A stretch of DNA of 64,000 nt. Source: Paenibacillus phytohabitans. Lineage in GTDB: Bacteria > Bacillota > Bacilli > Paenibacillales > Paenibacillaceae. Of this stretch, positions 42,583-52,308 are shown piece by piece. The notes under the pieces are model-generated. The model saw nothing but the letters and a program-made list of their open reading frames with translations. It was not told the origin of the DNA and searched no databases. Position numbers and translations under genes: made by a program. The stretch spans positions 248,001 to 312,000 of the forward strand of contig NZ_WHOB01000062.1 of NCBI RefSeq assembly GCF_013141775.1. The letters run 5' to 3'. How positions within the stretch are numbered: position 1 is the stretch's first letter; the number at the start of each line of letters is the position of its first letter.

Positions 42583-45500
42583 ATGGTACAAAAACGTTGG
42601 AATAAGCCTATTGCTTCAATATTGGCTACCGCTGTGATTACAGCACAGGTGCTGGGCGGAGTCGTTGCCGGTTCAGTACTGGGAGCCGGGAAGGCAGCAG
42701 CTGAACCTGCGTCAGGCGCGATCAACCTGCGGCTGATGAGTACTACAGATGTGCATACCAATGTGATGGGCTGGGATTACTTTAAGAACCAACCGTCTCT
42801 GACGGTAGGACTGGACCGGACGGCTACGCTGGTGAAGCAGGCCAGAGCCGAGGATAAGGGTGTTAACAACCTTTTGCTCGACAACGGAGATTTGATTCAG
42901 GGTACACCGCTGGGAACGTACGCTTCCAAGCAAGTTGATGGAGACGGCAAGACTAAGCAGATCAATCCGATGATTGCAGCTTTGAATACCATGAACTATG
43001 ATGCTGCGACACTCGGCAACCACGAATTCAACTATGGGCTTCCTTATCTGGAGAGCATTACTTCTGCCACTTCAGCCACATATGAGTATACAGACATTCC
43101 TTTTATTAATGCGAATGTGTATGCCGTAGACGGGGACGAGGATGATTCCAATAACCCGAACTATTTCACTCCTTATAAAATAATCGACAAGGCAGTTACC
43201 GACAGCAACGGAGCTACCCAACATGTTAAGGTCGGCCTGATTGGTCTCGTTACTCCGCAGATTATGGATTGGGACAAGGTCAACCTGGAAGGTAAGGTCA
43301 TTACTAAGGACATCGCTGAAACGGCCGCTAAATTCATTCCTCAGATGAAGGAAGACGGTGCGGATATTATCGTTGCGATGGCACATACCGGATATGATAA
43401 TAATGCAGTACCCGGAACCAAATCTGAAAATGACATCAAATCACTAAGCCTCGTGCCGGGGATCGATGCCATTACGTTCTCGCATACCCATAAGGTATTC
43501 CCGGCTGCGACTGTGGAAGCGCTGGACGCATCCTTCAAGGATTCTACGGGTAAAGCTGTACTGCCCGGCATCGATAATGCCAAAGGCCAGATCAACAATG
43601 TTCCAGCCGTTCAGGCGGGATTCGGCGGCGCCAATCTGGGTCTCATCGATCTGGCAATCGTTCCGGACCCACAGCGGAGCGGACACTTTATGGTGGACAA
43701 GAGCGCTTCGGTTTCATCCACCCGTTCAATCTACAGAACGGAGAACAAGGTTAATATTGCAAACGTAGAGCCGGATGCTGAGCTGGATGCAGTGGTTGCC
43801 GCTGATCACCAGGCTACGATTGCTTATGTCAATCAACCCCTTGGACGTACGGATGTACCGATGAACAGCTTTTTCGCTATGGTGCAGGATGATCCGACGG
43901 TTCAAATCGTAACCTATGCCCAGAAAAACTATGTTGAGAAGCTGATCAACAGTGATCCTAACCTGGCTGCTTACCAGGGAATGCCCATCCTGAGCGTTGG
44001 TGCACCCTTCAAGGCCGGACGCAATAACCCGGATGAGTATACAGAAATCGAAGCGGGAGATCTGACCATCCGCAGCGCAAGCGACCTGTATCTCTATGAC
44101 AACACGCTTAAGGCTATTAAGGTCAAGGGTGAGACTGTAAAAGAATGGGTTGAAATGAGCGCGGGTGCCTATAACCGTATTGACCCAGCGGTGACAACGG
44201 AGCAGCCGCTGCTGAACTCCGCATTCTCCGTATTTAATTTCGATGTTATCGACGGAATTAAATACACGATTGATGTCACCAAAAATGCAAGATACAAGCC
44301 TGACGGCACGGTGAATGACCTCACTTCTGAGCGGGTTACCTCCATTACCTACGATGACAAGCCGCTGGATATGAATCAGGACTTCATCGTAGTGACTAAC
44401 AATTACCGGGCAAGCGGCGGCGGGAATTTCCCGGGTGTCAAAACAGGCGCTGCCGGTCTTACGATGGTGCTGGATACCCTGGAAGAGAATCGTCAGATTC
44501 TGATGGATTACATCAAGGAAGCAGGAAACGTTAACCAGCCGGCCGATAATAACTGGTCGATCGCTCCGATCAAGGGCGATGTCAAGGTTACCTTTACTTC
44601 TTCACCTAAGGCTAAGAATGCACTTCCTAAACATGATAATATTACCGACACCGGAACCCAGAATCTCCGGGGTGACGAGATTTACAATCTCGACCTCAGC
44701 GGAAGCGTCAAAGTCCATCTCCTCGGCATCAATGACCTTCACGGACAATTGGATACGACATCTTTTGTAACTGTGGGTACGGAGAGCAAGCCTGTAGGAA
44801 CTGCGGCGATTCTGGCAACCTACCTGAAGAATGCCCGTGCCAAATACGATAACACCCTGCTAGTCCACAACGGGGACTCTGTCGGTGCCTCTGCTCCGGT
44901 ATCCTCCATGGAGCGTGACAAGCCGACCCTGGAATGGATGAACATGATGAAGTTCGATGTGGGAACCTTGGGTAATCATGAATTCGACCAGGGTGTTGAA
45001 GCGTTGAAGGCACAAATTTTTGGCGGTGCGGACCCGGTTAACCCGAGCATTGTCCATGCACCTGTGAATTTCGATTACATTAATGCCAATGCGATTGACA
45101 TGAAGACTGGAGAGCCGCTGATCAAGCCTTACACGATTAAAGAAATCGGCGGTGTAAAAATCGGGTTTATCGGCGTAGTAACCAAGGCAACACCAAGTAA
45201 GGTATCCCCTGCCGGTACAGCCGGTGTGAAATTCCTGAGCGCTGAAGAAGAAGTGGCTGCCATTGAAAAGTATGCTGCAGAGCTCAAAGGTAAAGGGGTC
45301 AACACGATTATCGTGCTTGCCCATGATCCGGCAACCACGAAGGTTGATGCTGCAACGAAGAAAAATGTATCCACAGGCGAAGCAGTAGATTTGGCGAACG
45401 CACTCCCGGCCAATTCTCCGGTGGATGTTATTGTGGCTGGTGATAATCATGCCTACGCTAACGATATGGTGAACGGCAAACTGGTTGTTCAGGCCTACTC

Positions 45501-47004
45501 TTACGGTACTGCCTATGAAGACATCCGCCTGGCTATTGATCCGGAGACCGGAGAGGTTAAGAGCAAATCTGCTGAAGTAATTACTACCTTCCAGGAGAAT
45601 GTGACGCCCGATGCTGAAACCAAAGCACTGGTAGATCATTATCTGGCTCTGCATCCTGAGCTGGCTAAGCCTGTAGGGACTACAGATGGAACCGTTACCC
45701 GTACAGATGTATATCTGAAGGAAGCCCCCCTGGGCAACCTGATTGCGGATGCTATGCGTCAGGCTGATTTCAAAGACGGCGCTGCTGGTCCTGCTGACTT
45801 TGCATTTATGAATCCGGGCGGTATCCGTGCCGATCTTCCTAAGGGGAATGTTCTCTTCGGTGATCTGGCCAAAATCCAGCCTTTCGGCAATACGCTGGTG
45901 AAGCTGACGCTTACCGGCGAACAGATCAAAACCTTGCTGCAGCAGCAATGGGCAGTTAAGGCTGACGGAACAGCAGACATCAAGACGCTGCAAATTTCCG
46001 GCCTGAAATATACGGCCAATATGTATCTGCCGGTTGCCAGCCGTGTGGCCAACCTGACCAAAAGTGATGGAACACCGATTGAAATGTCCAAGAGCTATAC
46101 GGCTGTAGTCAATAACTTCATGGCTGCAGGCGGAGACAACTATAAGGTATTGACCCAGGCAAGTAAATCGCTGGCCGGACCGATCGATCTGGATGTATTC
46201 TATGATTACATTGTGAAGAAATTCAATGGCGGAGCTATTACTGCTGCAATTGAAGGACGGATTACCAACAATGCTGCTCCAGAAACAGATCCAGGCACTA
46301 ACCCGGGCACTAATCCTGGTACTGGCACAGGGCCTGTAGCAACGGCGACACCTAAACCGACTGCTTCACCATCAGCTTCTCCTAGTCCAGCCGCATCAGC
46401 TACTCCGGCTCCGGCTGCAACCACCGCTCCAACACAGAGCCCGGCCGTTCCTAGTACTGCATTCAAGGATTTGGGTAAGGTAGCGTGGGCTGCAGAAGCT
46501 ATTAATGCACTGGCGGCTAAAGGTATTGTAAAAGGCATCGACGGCACGAACTTCGCACCCGTGAAGAGTGTAACCCGTGCTGAATTCGTAACTATGCTCG
46601 TTCGTTCGCTTAACTTGAGCAATACTGCATCAGCAACTACTTTCACTGATGTGAAACAAGGTGTCTGGTATACAGATACGATCGCTGCTGCCGTAAACGC
46701 CGGTTTGGTGAGAGGTTCAGGCAACGGTAAATTCGAGCCGGGCCGTGAGATCACCCGTGAGGAAATGGCGATTATGATCGCTAATGCCCTCAAGGATCAG
46801 CTGCAGCCGGTTGAGCCTGCTGCTCTGAATAAGTTTGCTGACAAGGCCAAGATTGCAGCTTACGCACAGCAGCCTGTGGCACAGCTGACCCAGCTGGGGA
46901 TCGTCAACGGTGTAGACGCGCAGAAATTCGCGCCTAAGAGTATCGCGAACCGCGCCCAGGCAGCGGTCATTATCTACCGGATGCTGGAGAACAAAGCTTC
47001 CTGA
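42583..47004 (+). CDS. Double 5'-nucleotidase/2',3'-cyclic phosphodiesterase with SLH anchor
   Basis: The product is 1473 residues with a signal peptide (about 1-45). The first metallophosphatase (48-330) has TTDVHTNVMGWDY, LGNHEFNYG and SHTH, followed by a 5'-nucleotidase C-terminal domain (420-640). The second unit (705-1225) has INDLHGQLD, HNGDSVG, LGNHEFDQG, AGDNHAYA and GGIRADLP. A Pro/Thr/Ser linker (1235-1290) leads to three SLH repeats (FKDLGKVAWAAEAINALAAKGI onward). It resembles YfkN-type enzymes and would release phosphate or nucleosides from extracellular nucleotides while bound to the cell wall. AGGG-type site and ATG at 42583. It is a single gene. Confidence 0.93.
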   Translation: MVQKRWNKPIASILATAVITAQVLGGVVAGSVLGAGKAAAEPASGAINLRLMSTTDVHTNVMGWDYFKNQPSLTVGLDRTATLVKQARAEDKGVNNLLLDNGDLIQGTPLGTYASKQVDGDGKTKQINPMIAALNTMNYDAATLGNHEFNYGLPYLESITSATSATYEYTDIPFINANVYAVDGDEDDSNNPNYFTPYKIIDKAVTDSNGATQHVKVGLIGLVTPQIMDWDKVNLEGKVITKDIAETAAKFIPQMKEDGADIIVAMAHTGYDNNAVPGTKSENDIKSLSLVPGIDAITFSHTHKVFPAATVEALDASFKDSTGKAVLPGIDNAKGQINNVPAVQAGFGGANLGLIDLAIVPDPQRSGHFMVDKSASVSSTRSIYRTENKVNIANVEPDAELDAVVAADHQATIAYVNQPLGRTDVPMNSFFAMVQDDPTVQIVTYAQKNYVEKLINSDPNLAAYQGMPILSVGAPFKAGRNNPDEYTEIEAGDLTIRSASDLYLYDNTLKAIKVKGETVKEWVEMSAGAYNRIDPAVTTEQPLLNSAFSVFNFDVIDGIKYTIDVTKNARYKPDGTVNDLTSERVTSITYDDKPLDMNQDFIVVTNNYRASGGGNFPGVKTGAAGLTMVLDTLEENRQILMDYIKEAGNVNQPADNNWSIAPIKGDVKVTFTSSPKAKNALPKHDNITDTGTQNLRGDEIYNLDLSGSVKVHLLGINDLHGQLDTTSFVTVGTESKPVGTAAILATYLKNARAKYDNTLLVHNGDSVGASAPVSSMERDKPTLEWMNMMKFDVGTLGNHEFDQGVEALKAQIFGGADPVNPSIVHAPVNFDYINANAIDMKTGEPLIKPYTIKEIGGVKIGFIGVVTKATPSKVSPAGTAGVKFLSAEEEVAAIEKYAAELKGKGVNTIIVLAHDPATTKVDAATKKNVSTGEAVDLANALPANSPVDVIVAGDNHAYANDMVNGKLVVQAYSYGTAYEDIRLAIDPETGEVKSKSAEVITTFQENVTPDAETKALVDHYLALHPELAKPVGTTDGTVTRTDVYLKEAPLGNLIADAMRQADFKDGAAGPADFAFMNPGGIRADLPKGNVLFGDLAKIQPFGNTLVKLTLTGEQIKTLLQQQWAVKADGTADIKTLQISGLKYTANMYLPVASRVANLTKSDGTPIEMSKSYTAVVNNFMAAGGDNYKVLTQASKSLAGPIDLDVFYDYIVKKFNGGAITAAIEGRITNNAAPETDPGTNPGTNPGTGTGPVATATPKPTASPSASPSPAASATPAPAATTAPTQSPAVPSTAFKDLGKVAWAAEAINALAAKGIVKGIDGTNFAPVKSVTRAEFVTMLVRSLNLSNTASATTFTDVKQGVWYTDTIAAAVNAGLVRGSGNGKFEPGREITREEMAIMIANALKDQLQPVEPAALNKFADKAKIAAYAQQPVAQLTQLGIVNGVDAQKFAPKSIANRAQAAVIIYRMLENKAS

Positions 47005-47032
47005 TTTCTATATGAATACAATTGAATAAGGC

Positions 47033-47066
47033 AAAAGGCCCGTGCACATTGTGCGCGGGCCTTTCC
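47033..47066. terminator. Bidirectional terminator
   Basis: AAAAGGCCCGTGCAC / GTGCGCGGGCCTTT hairpin between the convergent 5'-nucleotidase gene and the small winged-helix gene. Confidence 0.85.
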
Positions 47067-47115
47067 GTTTGCGAGGATGCTCAGGCTTGTCCAGCCCAGA
47101 CCATAATACGTCCCG

Positions 47116-47298
47116 TTATTTCACTGCAGCTTCCCATTTGCAGCGGATGGGGGAGACAATCGCATTTTCTTTTTTGAGTTCGGTGAAGGCCTTGTCGACC
47201 GCTTTGCGTTCCAGTCCCGACAGCTTTTCGACTTCTCCAGCCGTTACAGGAGCCGGTGAAGCTTTAATGATTTCCAGTACTTGATCCTTAACACTCAT
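47116..47298 (-). CDS. Small winged-helix-like protein
   Basis: The 60-residue protein reads as one helix-turn-helix: VLEIIKASPAPVTAGEVEKLSGL, then DKAFTELKKENAIVSP. It has AAGGA upstream of the ATG at normal spacing. Proteins of this size and pattern occur in bacilli as putative regulators, but no target is known. Confidence 0.75.
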   Translation of the reverse strand: MSVKDQVLEIIKASPAPVTAGEVEKLSGLERKAVDKAFTELKKENAIVSPIRCKWEAAVK

Positions 47299-47482
47299 GA
47301 ATTACACATCCTTTGGAGTAATGGATTGGTCTATCCTGATGCTTCGTAACATCCGTAATGTCAGACAAATTATAAAAGAAAAACGGCAAAGAGGCAGTGA
47401 TTTTTTTACAATAGTAGTTTACAGTTGTATCCAAAAGTGATATCATAATTATATCAAATACATATCTAATGGAGGCATCTTT

Positions 47483-48325
47483 ATGAAAGAGAAAACATTG
47501 CATCCTGTCAGCGGATTCTGGGTTGTGGCTCTAATTGCCATTTGTATCGGGGGCGGAATTTACGGTGCCGTTCAGGAATACGTGGCATTGCCTGTCATCC
47601 TGTTTGTTGCAGCCGGTATTCTATGTACGAGTATTACCGTCGTTCAGCCGAACAAGTCAGTGGTCGTGACCTTCTTTGGCCAATATGTCGGTACGATTGC
47701 AACCAGCGGGTTGTTCGCTGTCATTCCGTTCAGCATCCGCAAGACCGTATCACTGCGGGTCCGCAACTTCAACAGCGTGAAGCTGAAGGTCAATGATGTG
47801 GAAGGTAATCCGATTGAGATTGCTGCGGTGATTGTATTCAAGGTCATTAATTCGGCCAAAGCGCTGTTTGATGTAGATAAGTATATGGCGTTTGTGGAAA
47901 TTCAGAGTGAAACGGCGCTGCGTCATGTGGCAAGCAAATACCCCTACGATAACTTCAATGAGACTGGCATGTCCCTGCGGGCCAATGCCGATGAGATTGC
48001 CAAAGAACTGGCGGTGGAGCTGCAGGAGCGTCTGTCCTTATCCGGCGTAGAAGTGATCGAAGCCCGCCTGACCCATCTGGCCTACTCCACAGAGATTGCC
48101 AGTACGATGCTGCAGCGCCAGCAGGCTTCGGCCATTCTGTCTGCACGCCAGATCATCGTGGAAGGTGCAGTCGGCATGGTGGATCTGGCGATCCGCCAGC
48201 TCAAAGAGAGCGGTGTAGTTGAACTGGACGAAGAACGCAAAGCGGCGATGATCAACAATCTGATGGTGGCGATTGTGTCGGAGCGCGGAGCGAGCCCGGT
48301 TATTAACGCCGGCTCGTTGTACTAA
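47483..48325 (+). CDS. SPFH-domain membrane protein
   Basis: The 280-residue protein has two N-terminal membrane helices (12-50), then an SPFH (band 7) domain (VQPNKSVVVTFFGQYVGTI, VNDVEGNPIEIAAVIVFKV, ALRHVASKYPYDNF, SLSGVEVIEARLTHLAYSTEIASTMLQRQQA). SPFH proteins form membrane assemblies that scaffold other factors. AATGGAGGC precedes the ATG. A small DNA-binding-type gene follows after 12 bases. Confidence 0.88.
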   Translation: MKEKTLHPVSGFWVVALIAICIGGGIYGAVQEYVALPVILFVAAGILCTSITVVQPNKSVVVTFFGQYVGTIATSGLFAVIPFSIRKTVSLRVRNFNSVKLKVNDVEGNPIEIAAVIVFKVINSAKALFDVDKYMAFVEIQSETALRHVASKYPYDNFNETGMSLRANADEIAKELAVELQERLSLSGVEVIEARLTHLAYSTEIASTMLQRQQASAILSARQIIVEGAVGMVDLAIRQLKESGVVELDEERKAAMINNLMVAIVSERGASPVINAGSLY

Positions 48326-48337
48326 GGCGGTAATATT

Positions 48338-48511
48338 ATGGCGGCCAAAAAAAGCTTTCCGCTGCGGATCGATCCCGAACTGCACGAAGCGCTGGAACGT
48401 TGGGCGGGAGAAGAATTTCGCAGCGTAAACGGACATATCGAATACTTGCTGCGTGAGTCTTTGAAGCGCGCAGGCCGCTTGCCGGGTAAGAAACGCCGGG
48501 AAGAAGAATGA
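48338..48511 (+). CDS. Small ribbon-helix-helix (Arc-like) protein
   Basis: A 57-codon frame starts at ATG 48338, twelve bases after the SPFH gene and behind AAGGCGG. The product begins MAAKKSFPLRIDPELHEALE, a typical ribbon-helix-helix beta strand and helix, continues RSVNGHIEYLLRESLKRAG and ends in basic residues. It probably binds DNA as a dimer; no toxin partner is evident, so a toxin-antitoxin role is not supported. It is likely co-expressed with the SPFH gene. Confidence 0.8.
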   Translation: MAAKKSFPLRIDPELHEALERWAGEEFRSVNGHIEYLLRESLKRAGRLPGKKRREEE

Positions 48512-48609
48512 ACAGCCTGGGGCGGCGGCGCTTCAGACTTGTATGACATGCCGGTTCCACTTGACGGAAGATAAGCTGAGATTTATAATTACCGTAATTC
48601 ACGTTATCA

Positions 48610-48920
48610 GCTTCGACAAAGATATGAATCGATGTTCAGGACCGCTTCAGAGAGAGGAAACCTCAGGCTGCAATTTCCTCCGGTACCGGCTTTTGATTTA
48701 CCCCTTTGTAGCTGCGGTTATGAATTCCTGGGATGTCCGTTTACGGACATCATTACGCAGGATAGTAAGAACCGCCGGTTCATGGCCGTTATCTCCATGC
48801 TGACGAAGGATTCTATTCTGCAATGCCGCTGCTCTGCAGCAGCTTTTGCATAATGGCATCGAATTTGGGTGGAACCACGGGTGCAATCACTCGTCCCTTT
48901 GCGGGACGGGTGTTTTTTGT
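48610..48920 (+). promoter_or_regulatory. T-box leader of thrS
   Basis: The T-box sequence GAATTTGGGTGGAACCACGG lies at 48861-48880, followed by a terminator (CACTCGTCCC-TTT-GCGGGACGGGTG, six T, ending 48917). Stem I can close by ACAAAG (48616-48621) with CTTTGT (48704-48709), and its loop region holds ACC at 48700-48702, a threonine codon, as a likely specifier. A perfect hairpin, GATGTCCG-TTTA-CGGACATC, lies at 48732-48751. Uncharged tRNA-Thr would turn on thrS. Confidence 0.92.
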
Positions 48921-48951
48921 GTGCAGAAGCTAACTTTTAGGAGGAAGAAAA

Positions 48952-50889
48952 ATGTCAGTAAATATCAAACTTCCGGACGGTTCGGTCCGGGAATATGCCG
49001 ATGGCAGTAGCATTGATGATGTAGCAGCCTCGATCAGCAGCGGACTGCGCAAGAATGCCGCAGCAGGTAAGATCAACGGAATCGTCGTGGATCTGTCCAC
49101 TCAGCTGCAGGAAGGCGATCTTGTAGAGATCGTTACCCTGGATTCCCCGGAAGGCCTGGAAGTGATGCGTCACAGTACAGCTCACCTTATGGCCCAGGCG
49201 GTAAGACGCCTGTTCGGGACTATGGAAGTTAAGCTCGGAGTAGGTCCGGTCATTGAAGACGGCTTCTATTATGATATGGATCTGGAGCATCCGCTTAATC
49301 CGGAGGATCTGCTGAAGATTGAGAAGGAAATGGAGCGTATCGTTTCAGAGAACCTGCCGATTGTCCGCCATGAGGTGAGCCGCCAGGAAGCACTGGACAG
49401 ATTCGGCGAGCTGGCTGATCCTTACAAGCTGGAGCTGATCCAGGCGCTGCCGGAAGACAGTGTGATTACAATCTATGAACAGGGCGAATTCTTCGACCTC
49501 TGCCGTGGTCCGCATTTGCCGTCCACTGCGAAGATCAAAGTGTTCAAGCTGATGAACGTAGCCGGTGCCTACTGGCGCGGAGACAGCAAGAACAAGATGC
49601 TGCAGCGCGTATACGGAACAGCCTGGATCAAGAAGGCCCAGCTTGACGAGCATCTGCGCCTGCTGGAGGAAGCGAAGAAACGCGATCACCGTAAGCTGGG
49701 CAAGGAACTGGAAATCTTCACCTTCAACCAGCTGGTTGGACAAGGCCTGCCGATCTGGCTGCCTAAGGGCGCCAAGCTGCGCAGCATTCTGGAGCGCTAT
49801 ATTGTAGATCTGGAAGCCAGCCTTGGTTACCAGCATGTCTACACTCCTGTACTGGGTAATGTAGAGCTGTACAAGACTTCTGGACATTGGGAACACTACC
49901 AGGAAGACATGTTCCCTAAGATGACTATCGATAATGAGGAGTTCGTGCTCCGTCCAATGAACTGCCCGCATCACATGATGATCTATAAGAGCTCGATGCA
50001 CAGCTACCGCGATCTGCCGATCCGTATTGCCGAGCTGGGTATCCAGCACCGTTATGAAATGTCGGGAGCCCTGACAGGCCTGCACCGTGTCCGTTCGATG
50101 ACACTGAATGATTCGCATATCTTCTGCCGTCTGGACCAGATCAAAGGCGAGTTCATCCGCGTGCTGGAGCTGATCAAGCAGGTATACAGCGACTTTGGGA
50201 TTGAAGATTACCGTTTCCGCCTCTCTTACCGGGACCCTAAGGATACAGAGAAGTATTATGCCAATGATGAGATGTGGGAGACTGCACAGCGCATGCTGCG
50301 TGAGGTTGTCGAAGAGGCCGGCCTGCCGTTCTACGAAGCCGAAGGCGAAGCAGCCTTCTATGGGCCGAAGCTGGATGTTCAGATCAAAACAGTATTGGGC
50401 AAGGAAGAAACACTGTCGACTGTACAGATCGACTTCCTGCTGCCTGAACGCTTTGAGCTGGAATATGTCGGTGATGACGGGCAAAAGCATCGTCCGGTTG
50501 TCCTGCACCGCGGGATTCTAGGAACAATGGAACGTTTCGTAGCGTTCCTGCTGGAGAACTTTGCCGGATCACTGCCGCTGTGGCTGTCTCCGCAGCAGGT
50601 GAAGATTATTCCGGTATCCTCGGCCTTTGATGAATATGCGAAGGAAGTGGCTGCCAAGCTGCTGCGCAGCGGCATCCGCGCCGAAGTCGATTTGCGCAAT
50701 GAGAAAATGGGTTACAAAATCCGTGAAGCACAGCTGGAGAAACTTCCATATATGTTCGTTGTAGGCGAGAATGAAATGAATGCCGGCAGCGTGTCGATCC
50801 GCAAACGCGGAGAAGGCGACATTGGCGCCAAACCGCTGCAGGAAGTCATCGATTCGCTTGGACAGGAAATTGCGGAACGTATAATCTAA
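48952..50889 (+). CDS. thrS: Threonyl-tRNA synthetase
   Basis: The 645-residue enzyme has a TGS domain (1-62), an editing domain with HSTAHLMAQAVRRLF (70-230), a class II catalytic core (240-535: RPMNCPHHMMIYKS, RIAELGIQHRYEMSGALTGLHRVR, HRGILGTMERFVAFL) and an anticodon-binding domain (540-640: LSPQQVKIIPVS). Length and order are standard. It charges tRNA-Thr. AGGAGG lies eight bases before the ATG, and the gene is under the T-box leader. Confidence 0.97.
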   Translation: MSVNIKLPDGSVREYADGSSIDDVAASISSGLRKNAAAGKINGIVVDLSTQLQEGDLVEIVTLDSPEGLEVMRHSTAHLMAQAVRRLFGTMEVKLGVGPVIEDGFYYDMDLEHPLNPEDLLKIEKEMERIVSENLPIVRHEVSRQEALDRFGELADPYKLELIQALPEDSVITIYEQGEFFDLCRGPHLPSTAKIKVFKLMNVAGAYWRGDSKNKMLQRVYGTAWIKKAQLDEHLRLLEEAKKRDHRKLGKELEIFTFNQLVGQGLPIWLPKGAKLRSILERYIVDLEASLGYQHVYTPVLGNVELYKTSGHWEHYQEDMFPKMTIDNEEFVLRPMNCPHHMMIYKSSMHSYRDLPIRIAELGIQHRYEMSGALTGLHRVRSMTLNDSHIFCRLDQIKGEFIRVLELIKQVYSDFGIEDYRFRLSYRDPKDTEKYYANDEMWETAQRMLREVVEEAGLPFYEAEGEAAFYGPKLDVQIKTVLGKEETLSTVQIDFLLPERFELEYVGDDGQKHRPVVLHRGILGTMERFVAFLLENFAGSLPLWLSPQQVKIIPVSSAFDEYAKEVAAKLLRSGIRAEVDLRNEKMGYKIREAQLEKLPYMFVVGENEMNAGSVSIRKRGEGDIGAKPLQEVIDSLGQEIAERII

Positions 50890-51029
50890 AGCATACACAA
50901 GCTGTTAATAGTACGTATAATTACCAATAAATAGCCTCTGTTATAAGCCGCGTGGGACCGCTATTATCCGGTTTCAGGTATAAAATTTTGTGAAACGGGA
51001 AACCTTCGCTATATGGGGAGGTTTAACTA

Positions 51030-51791
51030 ATGAACAAAATGGGCTTATACCAGAGGTTTTGGTGTCTTTTCGTCACCATCGTGCTTCTGCTGACAGCAGC
51101 CGGGATCTACCCGGATTATTCGCGCAAATCGGCACAGGCAAGAGGGACGGAAGACACTGCAGGACAACTGAGTGCAGTCACCACGAATTCTCAGGTTCAG
51201 CGTCAAGAGGCAGGTTCGGCATCCCGTCTGGGAGGCTCTTCGCGGTTAAGACAGCCGGTTACCGTTCAGGCTCCTAAGCCAGCACAGGTGCCGGAAAGTA
51301 AGCCGAAGGCGAAGGCAGCCGCCAAGCAGCCGGATTCGGTACCGGTAGCTGCACCTGCGCCGGAGCAGATCATCACTTCAATGAAAGTAACAGCGACCGG
51401 CTATACGGCCGGATACGAATCCACAGGCAAGACCGCGAAGCATCCACAGTACGGAATTACGTATTCGGGTGTCAAGGTACGCCGGGACAAGAATGCCGTA
51501 TCCACCATTGCTGCGGACCCGAAAGTTCTGCCTTTGGGAAGTATTTTATATATACCGGGTTACGGATATGCTATAGTGGCCGACACCGGTTCGGCGATTA
51601 AAGGGCGGAAGATTGACCTGTACTTCAGCACCACCAAGCAGGTGTATAAGGAATGGGGCAAGAAGACTGTTGTCGTCCAGCTCATCAAACGAGGCAACGG
51701 AAAATGTACGGAGAGTATGCTGAAAAGTCTTGGACATGCAATCCAGACCTATAACGCAGTGCCGCAATATTTGCTGGAAGAGGTTATTTAA
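51030..51791 (+). CDS. Secreted 3D-domain protein (YuiC/YocH-like)
   Basis: The 253-residue protein has a signal peptide or membrane anchor (1-30), a Pro/Ala/Lys-rich spacer, and a C-terminal 3D domain (about 120-210). The catalytic-type Asp motif is in TATGYTAG, TIAADPKVLPLGSILYIPGYGYAIVADTGSAIKGRKIDLYF. Related proteins are lytic transglycosylases that act on peptidoglycan during stationary phase or spore germination. It lies behind thrS but 140 bases away and probably has its own promoter. Confidence 0.87.
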   Translation: MNKMGLYQRFWCLFVTIVLLLTAAGIYPDYSRKSAQARGTEDTAGQLSAVTTNSQVQRQEAGSASRLGGSSRLRQPVTVQAPKPAQVPESKPKAKAAAKQPDSVPVAAPAPEQIITSMKVTATGYTAGYESTGKTAKHPQYGITYSGVKVRRDKNAVSTIAADPKVLPLGSILYIPGYGYAIVADTGSAIKGRKIDLYFSTTKQVYKEWGKKTVVVQLIKRGNGKCTESMLKSLGHAIQTYNAVPQYLLEEVI

Positions 51792-51838
51792 GGGTTGGAC
51801 CGGCCTCACTGAGTTTGAATTATTTTTCACGTAAGCAT

Positions 51839-51868
51839 GCATAATACGGCTTCACATTTCCCATAATA
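51839..51868 (+). promoter_or_regulatory. Candidate sigma-G (forespore) promoter
   Basis: GCATA (51839-51843) and CATAATA (51862-51868), 18 bp apart, match the sigma-G consensus GHATR and CATWHTA. It precedes the SASP-like gene by about 55 bases. Confidence 0.55.
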
Positions 51869-51921
51869 TCGACTGGGGCAAGCGACTTGCCTCTTCCGAG
51901 ATGAGGGAGGTGAACAATTCC

Positions 51922-52065
51922 GTGGCTAATTCCAAGAAACCAAAGGTACAAGAGAACTACAAAACACCGAATGAAAAATACAATGCTGAGTTTGCCGTTG
52001 AGAACGACGGTGCAACTACTAAGAGCAACACGTTCTCCAAACCGGTACAAAAACCGCAGCAGTAA
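51922..52065 (+). CDS. Gamma-type SASP-like small spore protein
   Basis: A 47-codon frame starts at GTG 51922 after GGGAGGTG. The product begins MANSKKPKVQENY, contains KYNAEFAVEND and ends QKPQQ. The NAEFAxE segment resembles the TEFASET repeat of gamma-type small acid-soluble spore proteins (SspE), and the composition (Lys, Asn, Gln, Thr, no Cys or Trp) fits. A sigma-G-like promoter supports spore expression. Only one motif copy is present, so the family call is tentative. Confidence 0.6.
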   Translation: MANSKKPKVQENYKTPNEKYNAEFAVENDGATTKSNTFSKPVQKPQQ

Positions 52066-52101
52066 TGCTGGGGTTGCCGGTATGAGCATTTGAAGCGTCA
52101 A

Positions 52102-52148
52102 GGCTGTCCTCTCAAGTCCGGATTATGGGCTGGAAGGGCAGCTTTTTT
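52102..52148 (+). terminator. Intrinsic terminator after the SASP-like gene
   Basis: AGGCTGTCC and GGGCAGC pair around a long loop, then six T residues. Confidence 0.7.
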
Positions 52149-52308
52149 ATGGGCATCATACAATTTACGGAATATTCCAGCCGCCTCGGTCTGGAGACTG
52201 AGGCCTGTTTCCTTCTCACGCCGCTGTTCCCCGCCGCTTTCTTCCTGTAGACTAGGACTATAAGCGTGAAGAAGCAAAAGTTACACTAACTACTGGGGGG
52301 AATGACAT

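Noticed and set aside
48338..48511. Antitoxin of a toxin-antitoxin pair
   Set aside because: No toxin gene adjoins it; the neighbour is an SPFH membrane protein.
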